A DNA stretch of 5,947 nucleotides from Steroidobacteraceae bacterium (GTDB taxonomy: Bacteria; Pseudomonadota; Gammaproteobacteria; Steroidobacterales; Steroidobacteraceae), in the NCBI GenBank assembly GCA_023253235.1, contig JALRHE010000200.1:1-5947 (forward strand), read 5' to 3'. Positions 1 to 5,947 of this stretch are shown here, piece by piece (the stretch's first letter is position 1; the number at the start of each line of letters is the position of its first letter). Under the pieces are notes generated by a model. The model saw only the letters and a list, made by a program, of their open reading frames with translations, searched no databases and was not told where the DNA came from. Made by a program: the position numbers and the translations under genes.

Positions 1-1302
1 ACGGCTTACTTCGCCGTGCTCAAAACCAATGCGGTCACGCCGTCGGGTAAGGAAAAAGACGATTTTCATTTCAGCGAGTCGACCGTCGCCTACCAGCAGC
101 GACAGAACTCGGCGCCGCGCGCCACTTTCGGCGCGGATCTCATCGCGCTCTCGACCAGGCCACCGCGCGACTATCGCGTCGGATATACCGAACCACAATC
201 GCCGGCCGCCGCCATCACGGGCGGGCAGGCTAACCTCGTGCGCGGAACGCGTCTGCTGCGAGTGAATGGGATCGATCTCGTCAACGCCAACACGCAATCG
301 GAGATCGATCAGCTCAATGCGGGGCTGTTCCCCGCAACCGCCGGCGTCAGTACGACCTTCGTGGTGCGAGACCCCGGTGCGACCAGCGATCGCACGATCA
401 CGATGACGTCGATTTCTTTGTCGCCGAGCCCCGTCAATCGCACTCGCATCATCAACACACCGACCGGCAAGGTCGGCTACATCCTCTTCAACACGTTCAG
501 CCCTTTCGAGAGCGAGCGCGCCATCGTTCAAGCGATCACCGAGCTTCGCATCAATAGCGTGACGGATCTCGTCCTCGATCTGCGCTACAACGGCGGCGGA
601 CTGTTGGCCGTTTCGTCACAACTCGCCTACATGATTGCGGGGGCCAATCGCACGGCTGGTAAATCGTTCTCGAAGCTGCGATTCAATCAAGGTGCCGGCT
701 CGCTGAACCCGGTGACGGGGGGAGCGAATAATCCGACCCCGTTCTACTCGCAAACGCTCGGCTTCACCCTCACGAGCGGCACCGATCTGCCGGCGCTCAA
801 TCTCTCGCGCGTGTTCATCCTCTCCACCGCCGAGACCTGCAGCGCAAGCGAAGCGGTCATCAACGGTCTGCGCGGTATCGACCTCGAGGTCAACCTCATC
901 GGCTCGAAAACCTGTGGGAAGCCTTACGGTTTCTACCCCCAGGACAACTGCGGCGAGACGTACTACACGATTCAGTTCCAGACGACCAACGACAAGTCCT
1001 TCGGTGATTACGCGGATGGGTTCTTGCCGAACAAGTCGTCAACGCAGTTCGGCGTACGCATGCCCGGATGCGAAGTGGCCGACGATTTGACGCGCGAGCT
1101 CGGTGATCCCAACGAGGCGTTGCTCGCCGCGGCGCTACAGTTCCGCGTCAACGGCACTTGTCCGGTACAACCCTCGGGCGCAGCGGCGACCAAGATGATT
1201 CGGCAGAGTGTGTCGGGGCTGCCACTCGAGCTGCCTCGCCGCAGCTTGATGGAGACCAACTACGACATGACGATGCCATCCGACCGCGCAGGAACACGTT
1301 GA
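1..1302 (+). CDS. S41-family serine peptidase, C-terminal part (5' truncated)
   Basis: The reading frame is open from base 1 to the TGA at 1300-1302, giving 433 residues whose N-terminus, probably with a signal peptide, lies outside the window. Residues are numbered from base 1. A PDZ-like stretch around 45-135 contains RLLRVNG (84-90). The S41 core starts near GKVGYI (156-161) and continues through DLRYNGGG (193-200). The catalytic serine is expected at Ser281 in CSASE (bases 841-843) and the general-base lysine at Lys307 in CGKPYGF (bases 919-921), about the spacing seen in C-terminal processing proteases. GDYADGF (335-341) follows. The Gln found four residues after Lys in CtpB-type enzymes is Phe here, and Cys residues sit beside both catalytic positions (Cys280, Cys305), with more at 317, 357 and 387. 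An exported or periplasmic protease is inferred; the substrate is unknown. The GTG at 16 is an internal codon, not the start. Confidence 0.9.
   Translation, partial: TAYFAVLKTNAVTPSGKEKDDFHFSESTVAYQQRQNSAPRATFGADLIALSTRPPRDYRVGYTEPQSPAAAITGGQANLVRGTRLLRVNGIDLVNANTQSEIDQLNAGLFPATAGVSTTFVVRDPGATSDRTITMTSISLSPSPVNRTRIINTPTGKVGYILFNTFSPFESERAIVQAITELRINSVTDLVLDLRYNGGGLLAVSSQLAYMIAGANRTAGKSFSKLRFNQGAGSLNPVTGGANNPTPFYSQTLGFTLTSGTDLPALNLSRVFILSTAETCSASEAVINGLRGIDLEVNLIGSKTCGKPYGFYPQDNCGETYYTIQFQTTNDKSFGDYADGFLPNKSSTQFGVRMPGCEVADDLTRELGDPNEALLAAALQFRVNGTCPVQPSGAAATKMIRQSVSGLPLELPRRSLMETNYDMTMPSDRAGTR
1290..1294 (+). promoter_or_regulatory. Ribosome binding site for the small lipoprotein gene
   Basis: AGGAA lies nine bases before the GTG at 1304 and inside the end of the peptidase gene. 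It supports GTG as the start. The frame has a stop at 1268-1270 and no other usable start codon between that stop and 1304. Confidence 0.55.
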
Positions 1303-1303
1303 A

Positions 1304-1672
1304 GTGCGCTCGCGCCCGGGCAAGATCGCGTTGATCTTGAGTCTCACCGCGAGCACCGGCGCGTGCCAGACCACCGTCGGCGCCGGCCTGAGAGCGGCGG
1401 TCTTGCTCGAACCGAGCGAGCAGACCCGCAGGCTACTCGAGAAGACCATCGAGGATGTGATCGGGCCGGGTCGAATCACGCTCGGGCCCGTCGATCTTTC
1501 TCGCGATTCGGTGATCTCGGTATTGCCACCACCACCTGGGCCGTTCGAGGGCAACAGCCCGGCGATGCCGCGTTACTTCGAACTCGTCACGGACGGCAAG
1601 AAGTGCTTCCTGCGCGAGCGAGGCAAGGACGAAGTGCGCGCACTGCCGGGCGCGACTTGTCGAGTGCGGTGA
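1304..1672 (+). CDS. Small putative lipoprotein of unknown function
   Basis: This encodes 122 residues from a GTG start one base after the peptidase stop, so the two genes are probably co-transcribed and translationally coupled. The N-terminus has a short basic region (Arg2, Arg4, Lys7), a hydrophobic run at about 8-18 and Cys21 in STGAC. This resembles a lipoprotein signal, although the lipobox is imperfect because the usual Leu-like residue at -3 is Thr. After Cys21 comes a polar segment, a charged helix-like stretch (about 36-52), a proline run at 75-78, and a C-terminal part with Cys101 and Cys119 that could form a disulfide. I do not recognise the family. The position suggests a partner, inhibitor or anchor for the upstream protease, but that is only inference. 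Consistent GC-rich codon use, the RBS and the tight spacing argue that it is a real gene. Confidence 0.66.
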   Translation: MRSRPGKIALILSLTASTGACQTTVGAGLRAAVLLEPSEQTRRLLEKTIEDVIGPGRITLGPVDLSRDSVISVLPPPPGPFEGNSPAMPRYFELVTDGKKCFLRERGKDEVRALPGATCRVR

Positions 1673-1688
1673 ACTCGACCGCTTATTT
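1659..1688 (+). terminator. Candidate terminator hairpin at the convergent junction
   Basis: GTCGAGT (1659-1665) and ACTCGAC (1673-1679) form a perfect 7-bp stem with a 7-base loop. A second, mutually exclusive stem pairs GCGGT (1666-1670) with ACCGC (1678-1682) and is followed directly by TTATTT (1683-1688). The structure spans the stop codon of the lipoprotein gene and covers the whole 10-base gap before the opposing gene. The T-run supports termination of rightward transcription. Leftward transcripts would lack a U-tract after the stem. The stems are short, so the call is tentative. Confidence 0.4.
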
Positions 1689-2837
1689 CATGGGCGTCAA
1701 GCGAAACAGCTTGCCCATCGATTCAGACAAAACGTAGAGCGCGCCATCGGGCCCTTCGCGCACATCGCGCACTCGACCAAAGCCACCGATACGCTCCTCG
1801 CCCGTGACGCTATCGCCGTTCAAGGTGAGGCGAATCAGCATCTGCTCGCGCAGTGATCCCAAAAAAAGACTGCTCTGCCACTGCGGAAACAGCTTCCCGG
1901 TGTAGAAGGTCAGACCCGAGGGTGCGATCGACTGCGGCAACCAGATTTTCAAGGCTTTCGGGATGTCATCGCGCTCAGTGCCTTCGCCAATCGTGCGCCC
2001 GAGTCCGTAGGTACGGCCGTGGGTGATGACCGGCCAACCGTAATTGCGACCTGCACGCAGGATGTTGAGCTCGTCGCCCCCTTGCGGTCCATGCTCATGC
2101 GCCCACAACTCACCCGTACGCGGATGAATGGCAGCACCCTGTACGTTGCGATTCCCGTACGTAAAGATTTGCGGCATCGCCCCCTCGCGCTTGGCGAGCG
2201 GGTTGTCCGCCGGGACGGCACCGGTTTCAGTGAGTCGCAAAACCGTACCGAGGTGGTTACCGATATTTTGAGCCTCGTCCTGTCGACCGCGATCACCGAG
2301 CGTGACGAAGAGGTTGCCGCTGCGATCCCAAACGAGTCGTGAGCCGAAGTGGTGGCCCGTGTTCACCTTGGGCTGCTGCACGAAGATCACCTGCACATCA
2401 GTGACACTGCACTGATCGGCCTCGCAGACGAGTCGACCACGCGCGACCTCGGTGCCCACGACTTCGGCATCGCCAGCCGAGTAAGACCAGTAGATCAATT
2501 GGTTCTCGCGATACTTCGGATGCGCGACGACATCGAGTAATCCGCCCTGACCGCGCGGCGTGACTTTGGGCAATCCCGAAACTGGACGCGCGAGCAACTT
2601 GCCTTCGCGCATCACGCGAAGATTGCCTGGCTTTTCGGTGATGAGGATCAAGCCGTCGGGCAGCAGGGCCACGCTCCATGGCGATGTCAGATCCGCAGCA
2701 ACCGTCTCGACCTTGAGGGTGTAGCGCTCGGTTTTGAGAGGAGACTCCTGCGCCGCTGTCATCGGTGCGGCGATAGCAACGATCATCGCCATAACGAATC
2801 CGTGAAGCTTGCTGATCCAATTCACTCTGACGAACAT
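1683..2837 (-). CDS. PQQ-dependent aldose sugar dehydrogenase (GSDH/YliI-like)
   Basis: This is a complete 384-residue protein of the soluble glucose/sorbosone dehydrogenase family, close in length to E. coli YliI (Asd). Members oxidise the C1 of aldose sugars in the periplasm using PQQ and calcium. A signal peptide is visible: basic N-terminus, hydrophobic run at about 14-26, likely cleavage after Ala29 (TAA before QES). The six-bladed propeller signatures follow in order: SPWSVALLPDG (52-62), the GQGGLLDVVAHP segment (96-107), HHFGSRL (162-168) with the probable catalytic His, TLGDRG (179-184), YGNRNVQG (227-234), the calcium/PQQ loop HEHGPQGGDELN (247-258), NYGWP (265-269) and APSGLTFY (305-312). 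Cys138 and Cys143 could form a disulfide. The gene follows the TIGR02450 gene by 46 bases on the same strand but has its own strong RBS. No PQQ biosynthesis genes are in the window. It converges on the lipoprotein gene. Confidence 0.93.
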   Translation of the reverse strand: MFVRVNWISKLHGFVMAMIVAIAAPMTAAQESPLKTERYTLKVETVAADLTSPWSVALLPDGLILITEKPGNLRVMREGKLLARPVSGLPKVTPRGQGGLLDVVAHPKYRENQLIYWSYSAGDAEVVGTEVARGRLVCEADQCSVTDVQVIFVQQPKVNTGHHFGSRLVWDRSGNLFVTLGDRGRQDEAQNIGNHLGTVLRLTETGAVPADNPLAKREGAMPQIFTYGNRNVQGAAIHPRTGELWAHEHGPQGGDELNILRAGRNYGWPVITHGRTYGLGRTIGEGTERDDIPKALKIWLPQSIAPSGLTFYTGKLFPQWQSSLFLGSLREQMLIRLTLNGDSVTGEERIGGFGRVRDVREGPDGALYVLSESMGKLFRLTPMK

Positions 2838-2843
2838 GGCCTT

Positions 2844-2849
2844 CTCCTT
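2844..2849 (-). promoter_or_regulatory. Shine-Dalgarno sequence of the sugar dehydrogenase gene
   Basis: On the minus strand AAGGAG lies six bases before the ATG at 2837-2835. It is a near-consensus site and fixes that ATG as the start rather than the internal Met codons in the signal peptide. It contrasts with the overlapping genes upstream, which show no comparable site. Confidence 0.8.
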
Positions 2850-2883
2850 GGAACGATTAGCTGTCTAACCTTACTACCTGCCC

Positions 2884-3120
2884 TCAGACCCATCCACGTC
2901 GCCACTGCAGTGCGTCCTTGAGCTCCCGCCATGCGATGACACGGACTCGCTTCGAATGAACCGCCTCGATCTCGATCGACACCACGGGCGACCCGGGCGG
3001 CAACGGCTCAATCACCTTGGTCACGAGAAAATGCTTTTCCTTGTCGCGCGGCACGACCGCCGCCCACTTCGTGTGCAGCAGCTTCTTCGGGCTCAAAGCG
3101 TTGATGGCGTTGCCCGTCAT
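2884..3120 (-). CDS. TIGR02450 / DUF2389 family Trp-rich small protein
   Basis: This is a 78-residue protein matching, from memory, the conserved Trp-rich family TIGR02450 (DUF2389), whose function is unknown. Family-like motifs are SPKKLLHTKW (10-19), EKHFLV (28-33), EAVHSKR (52-58), WRELKD (64-69) and a C-terminal WRRGW (73-77). Four tryptophans (19, 64, 73, 77) and many basic residues are present. There is no signal peptide or membrane segment, so it is probably cytosolic, and the length is typical of the family. Its ATG overlaps the stop of the DUF1415 gene in an ATGA arrangement (3117-3120) with no clear Shine-Dalgarno sequence, which suggests translational coupling and a place in the guaB-guaA operon. 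The basic and aromatic make-up would fit nucleic-acid or protein binding, but nothing in the sequence proves it. Confidence 0.9.
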   Translation of the reverse strand: MTGNAINALSPKKLLHTKWAAVVPRDKEKHFLVTKVIEPLPPGSPVVSIEIEAVHSKRVRVIAWRELKDALQWRRGWV

Positions 3121-3659
3121 GTCGGGACGCCACGCCTCAACGCTTGCAGACCCTCCGGGCCCAACTGACGAAGCGTCGCGAGATTCGCGGTGGAGATACT
3201 GCGGGTGTCACCGAAAGAGTCGACCGCCCGCGCGATACTCTCCTCGCGCAACAAGTGTAGCGTCGGGTACGGCGATCGATTGGTCGCATTGCCGATGTCA
3301 TCGGACTTGGCATCGGCGAACTGGTAATCGGGGTGGAAGCTCGCGATCTGGATCTCACCCTCGAGTTCCAACACCCGCAGCAACCCATCCGCAACCTCTA
3401 GAAAATCATTGAAGTCGTAGAAATCCTGCAGGACCCGCGGGTGGATCAACAGGGTCGTCTCGATCTCCTCAGGCGGTGATGCAACGAGCCGCTGCAACTC
3501 CGTCGCCAGGTCTTCAAGCAACGCCTCTCGGGTATCGGCATCGCTCGTTGCGTAGCGGATCAACCCTTTGAGCGCAGGCGCCGGTGCGAAAGGACAAAGT
3601 TTGAGGCCGATAACCACCCGCTCGACCCAATCACGCGTGTCGTCGATGTAACGCGACAT
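3117..3659 (-). CDS. DUF1415 family conserved protein
   Basis: This encodes 180 residues from the ATG at 3659-3657, and I recognise it as a DUF1415 protein of unknown function. Characteristic segments are GLKLCPFA (18-25), LIHPRVLQDFYDFNDFL (71-87), FHPDYQFAD (108-116) and NRSPYPTLHLLRE (127-139). There is no signal peptide or membrane helix, so it should be cytosolic. The single Cys22 in the CPFA motif and the His, Asp and Tyr of FHPDYQF look like functional-site residues, but any enzyme role is inference. The start is chosen because TGATG joins it to the guaA stop and because family members, as I recall them, begin near SRYID. An in-frame GTG at 3668-3666 would add three residues (MGV) inside guaA, but no RBS precedes it. 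The 3' end overlaps the next gene by four bases. Confidence 0.93.
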   Translation of the reverse strand: MSRYIDDTRDWVERVVIGLKLCPFAPAPALKGLIRYATSDADTREALLEDLATELQRLVASPPEEIETTLLIHPRVLQDFYDFNDFLEVADGLLRVLELEGEIQIASFHPDYQFADAKSDDIGNATNRSPYPTLHLLREESIARAVDSFGDTRSISTANLATLRQLGPEGLQALRRGVPT

Positions 3660-3661
3660 CA
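3657..3661 (-). other. TGATG stop/start junction between guaA and the DUF1415 gene
   Basis: The guaA stop TGA and the DUF1415 start ATG share one base on the minus strand. GGGAG occurs only two bases before the ATG, too close for normal Shine-Dalgarno spacing. Initiation here is therefore likely by re-initiation of ribosomes finishing guaA. Confidence 0.7.
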
Positions 3662-5251
3662 CTCCCACTCGATGGTGGCCGGTGGCTTCCCGCTGATGTC
3701 GTACACGACACGACTGATACCTTTGACCTCATTGACGATGCGGCGTGAGCAGACATCGAGCAAGTCGTATGGCAGATGTGCCCAGTGGGCCGTCATAAAA
3801 TCGATGGTTTCGACGGCGCGCAGTGCGATGACAGGATCGTGACGACGACCATCGCCGGTCACACCAACGCTCTTGACCGGCAGAAATACCGCGAATGCTT
3901 GACTAGTCTTGTCGTACCAACCCGACTTGCGCAGCTCTTCGATGAAGATGTGATCCGCCAGTTGCAGCGTATGAGCCGCCTCACGTGTGACCTCACCCAG
4001 GATACGCACGCCGAGCCCCGGGCCCGGGAACGGATGTCGATACACCATCTCGGCGGGCAAGCCGAGTTCGACACCGATGCGCCGCACCTCATCTTTGAAA
4101 AGTTCGCGCAGAGGTTCAACCAACTTCAAGTTCATGTGGGCCGGTAGACCACCCACGTTGTGATGACTCTTGATGACGTGCGCTTTGCCGGTCTTGCTGC
4201 CCGCTGACTCGATGACGTCGGGATAGATGGTGCCTTGTGCGAGGAACTCCACGCGATCAGAGGCCCCCTCGCCTGCAAGCTTCTTCGCTTCTTCATCGAA
4301 GACTTCGACGAACAGGCGCCCGATGATCTTGCGCTTAGCCTCAGGATCAGAGACGCCTTTAAGCTCGCCAAAGAAACGCTCGGCGGCATTCACACGGATC
4401 ACGCGCACACCGAGATTGCGCGCGAAAATATCCATCACGGCGTCGCCTTCGCGATATCTCAGCAGCCCGTGGTCGACGAAGACGCACACGAGCTGATCAC
4501 CGATTGCCTTGTGCAGCAGCGCCGCCACCACGGAGGAATCGACGCCGCCCGAAAGACCCAGCAGCACGCGACCCTTGCCAACCTGCGCGCGCACACGAGC
4601 GATGGCATCTTCGATGATGTTCCCCGCATTCCAGCTGGCTTCACAGCCGCAGATCTCGCGTAGAAACCGTTGGTAGATGCGCGTTCCCTGCTTGGTGTGA
4701 GTCACTTCCGGATGGAACTGCAGCGCGTAGTAGCGGCGGGTCTCATCGGCCATACCGGCGATGGGCACATCACCCGTCGAAGCAATCGTCTTGAAGCCTG
4801 CCGGCAAGGCAACGACCTGATCGCCATGACTCATCCAGACATCGAGCAAGCCGTGCCCTTCTGAATTCACGCGATCTTCGATATCGCGCAGCAGCGCAGA
4901 GTGTCCGCGCGCGCGAATCTCCGCGTAACCGAACTCGTGCACGGCACCGGGCTCGACGCGCCCGCCGAGCTGCGCGGCCATCGTCTGCATGCCGTAACAA
5001 ATACCGAGCACCGGTACACCAAGCTCGAAGACGGCAGTCGGTGCGGCTGGCGCATCGGCTACGGTCACCGACTCGGGTCCGCCCGAGAGAATGATGCCTT
5101 TCGGAGCGAACTCGCGTACCGCCGTGTCACCCGCATCCCACGGATGAATCTCGCAGTAGACGCCGAGCTCGCGCACACGACGCGCTATCAGCTGCGTGTA
5201 CTGCGAACCGAAATCGAGGATGAGGATTCGGTCAGCGTGTATGTCGGTCAT
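3659..5251 (-). CDS. guaA: GMP synthase (glutamine-hydrolysing)
   Basis: This is a complete 530-residue protein, the usual length for bacterial GuaA. It aminates XMP to GMP using ATP and glutamine-derived ammonia in the cytosol. The N-terminal class I glutamine amidotransferase domain (about 8-200) carries the nucleophile Cys85 in GICYGMQ and the His180/Glu182 pair in LQFHPEV. The ATP pyrophosphatase domain follows, with the PP-loop SGGVDSS (234-240) and the FVDHGLLR segment (258-265). The C-terminal dimerisation and XMP-binding domain contains RHPFPGPGLGVR (405-416), GDGRRHDP (467-474) and ends in the typical SGKPPATIEWE (520-530). All expected catalytic residues are intact. The ATG overlaps the guaB stop (ATGA, 5248-5251) and no Shine-Dalgarno sequence is evident, so translation is probably coupled to guaB. 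The 3' end overlaps the DUF1415 start by one base. Confidence 0.99.
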   Translation of the reverse strand: MTDIHADRILILDFGSQYTQLIARRVRELGVYCEIHPWDAGDTAVREFAPKGIILSGGPESVTVADAPAAPTAVFELGVPVLGICYGMQTMAAQLGGRVEPGAVHEFGYAEIRARGHSALLRDIEDRVNSEGHGLLDVWMSHGDQVVALPAGFKTIASTGDVPIAGMADETRRYYALQFHPEVTHTKQGTRIYQRFLREICGCEASWNAGNIIEDAIARVRAQVGKGRVLLGLSGGVDSSVVAALLHKAIGDQLVCVFVDHGLLRYREGDAVMDIFARNLGVRVIRVNAAERFFGELKGVSDPEAKRKIIGRLFVEVFDEEAKKLAGEGASDRVEFLAQGTIYPDVIESAGSKTGKAHVIKSHHNVGGLPAHMNLKLVEPLRELFKDEVRRIGVELGLPAEMVYRHPFPGPGLGVRILGEVTREAAHTLQLADHIFIEELRKSGWYDKTSQAFAVFLPVKSVGVTGDGRRHDPVIALRAVETIDFMTAHWAHLPYDLLDVCSRRIVNEVKGISRVVYDISGKPPATIEWE

Positions 5252-5947
5252 GAAATGCGGTAGTTCGGCGCTTCTTTGGTGATGCTGACATCGTGGACGT
5301 GCGACTCACGCACGCCCGCGGTGGTGATACGCACGAAGGAAGGCCGCGTGCGCATCTGCTCGATCGAGTGACTGCCGGTGTAACCCATGGCAGCACGGAG
5401 GCCCCCTGCGAGCTGATGCAGAATATTGAGCAAGCTGCCCTTGTAGGGCACACGACCCTCAATGCCTTCCGGTACGAGTTTTTCGAGCTCGGTCGTCGTA
5501 TCTTGGAAGTATCGATCGCTCGAACCGTGACGCTCGGCCATGGCACCGAGCGAACCCATGCCGCGATAGCTCTTGAAGCTCGCGCCTTGGAAGAGCTCAA
5601 CGTCACCGGGCGACTCTTCGGTACCGGCGAACAAGCCGCCGATCATCACCGCATGCGCACCGGCTGCCAGCGCCTTGGCGATGTCGCCCGAATAACGAAT
5701 GCCACCGTCGGCGATCAACGGGACACCTGTGCCCTCGAGACCGGCAGCTACGTTCGCGACAGCCGAGATCTGCGGCACGCCGACGCCGGCGACGATGCGG
5801 GTAGTACAAATGGAGCCGGGGCCGATTCCCACCTTCACGCCATCAGCACCCGCAGCGACCAGCGCTTTGGCCGCATCGACTGTCACGATGTTACCGGCGA
5901 TCACCTGCAGATCGCCCCAGCGGGATTTGACCTTTTCGACCATCTGG
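5248..5947 (-). CDS. guaB: IMP dehydrogenase, C-terminal part (5' truncated by window)
   Basis: The frame is open to the right edge, with base 5947 belonging to an incomplete codon, and encodes the last 232 residues of an enzyme normally about 490 long. Some 255 residues, including the CBS pair if present, lie outside. IMP dehydrogenase oxidises IMP to XMP with NAD+, the committed step to guanine nucleotides. In the fragment (Gln = 1) the catalytic loop GPGSICTTR (42-50) holds the nucleophile Cys47 (codon at bases 5808-5806). IADGGIRYSGD (78-88) and MIGGLFAGTEESPG (101-114) form the phosphate-binding part, YRGMGS (127-132) follows, and the mobile flap carries Arg165 in EGRVPYKG. Cys47 lies as far from the C-terminus as in E. 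coli GuaB, so no internal deletion is apparent. It is the upstream gene of the coupled guaA operon. Its promoter is beyond the window. Confidence 0.99.
   Translation of the reverse strand, partial: QMVEKVKSRWGDLQVIAGNIVTVDAAKALVAAGADGVKVGIGPGSICTTRIVAGVGVPQISAVANVAAGLEGTGVPLIADGGIRYSGDIAKALAAGAHAVMIGGLFAGTEESPGDVELFQGASFKSYRGMGSLGAMAERHGSSDRYFQDTTTELEKLVPEGIEGRVPYKGSLLNILHQLAGGLRAAMGYTGSHSIEQMRTRPSFVRITTAGVRESHVHDVSITKEAPNYRIS

Noticed and set aside
16..18. GTG at base 16 as start of the S41 peptidase
   Set aside because: The frame is open upstream to base 1. The protein lacks the N-terminal signal and domain expected for the family, so it is truncated by the window edge.
1300..1304. Possible frameshift joining the peptidase and lipoprotein frames into one protein
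   Set aside because: The second frame has its own RBS, start codon and export-type N-terminus, and the peptidase already contains its full S41 core.
1135..1554. 139-codon minus-strand open frame antisense to the peptidase end and the lipoprotein gene
   Set aside because: Low-complexity, Ser/Arg-rich translation with no recognisable domain. It spans two better-supported + strand genes, as expected for a shadow frame in GC-rich DNA.
1363..1737. 124-codon + strand frame overlapping the lipoprotein gene and the dehydrogenase end
   Set aside because: Arg-rich shadow frame running across a convergent junction, with no signal, motif or RBS. The 1304-1672 frame is better placed.
2855..2870. GATTAG-CTGT-CTAACC imperfect inverted repeat in the 46-base gap
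   Set aside because: Only about five pairs with an internal mismatch, a four-base loop and no U-tract on either side. It is too weak to call a terminator or operator.
4235..4663. 142-codon + strand open frame antisense to guaA
   Set aside because: It lies wholly inside the conserved guaA gene, has no RBS and no family resemblance. Long antisense frames are common opposite GC-rich genes.
5941..5943. ATG at 5943 as start of guaB
   Set aside because: The frame continues to the right edge, and the fragment begins in the middle of the IMP dehydrogenase barrel, some 255 residues after the usual start.

Overview
The window is GC-rich and almost entirely coding. Seven protein genes cover it, the largest gap between genes is 46 bases, and I see no tRNA, rRNA, CRISPR array, insertion sequence or other mobile element. 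The gene content (guaB-guaA, a DUF1415 protein, a TIGR02450/DUF2389 Trp-rich protein, a periplasmic PQQ sugar dehydrogenase, and an S41 peptidase with a cysteine-containing active site) together with the base composition suggests a free-living, high-GC gammaproteobacterium. A Xanthomonadales/Steroidobacter-like lineage is possible, but that placement is inference from memory.

Left part, + strand (1-1672): the C-terminal portion of an S41-family serine peptidase enters from the left edge. One base after its stop, a small probable lipoprotein of unknown function begins. This pair ends in a convergent junction of only 10 bases with the next gene. A stem-loop there, followed by TTATTT, is a candidate terminator.

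Right part, - strand (1683-5947), read right to left: guaB (5' end missing) > guaA > DUF1415 gene > TIGR02450 gene, then after 46 bases a PQQ-dependent sugar dehydrogenase with its own good Shine-Dalgarno sequence. The first four genes are joined by stop/start overlaps (ATGA, TGATG, ATGA), so they look like one translationally coupled operon.

GuaB (IMP to XMP) and GuaA (XMP to GMP) are the two dedicated steps of guanine nucleotide synthesis. The two conserved, uncharacterised proteins downstream are physically tied to them. The exported peptidase, lipoprotein and sugar dehydrogenase concern the cell envelope and have no evident link to purine synthesis. I found no clear sign of a wholly new system. 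The points most worth a second look are the coupled uncharacterised genes behind guaA, the variant S41 active site and the unassigned lipoprotein paired with it.
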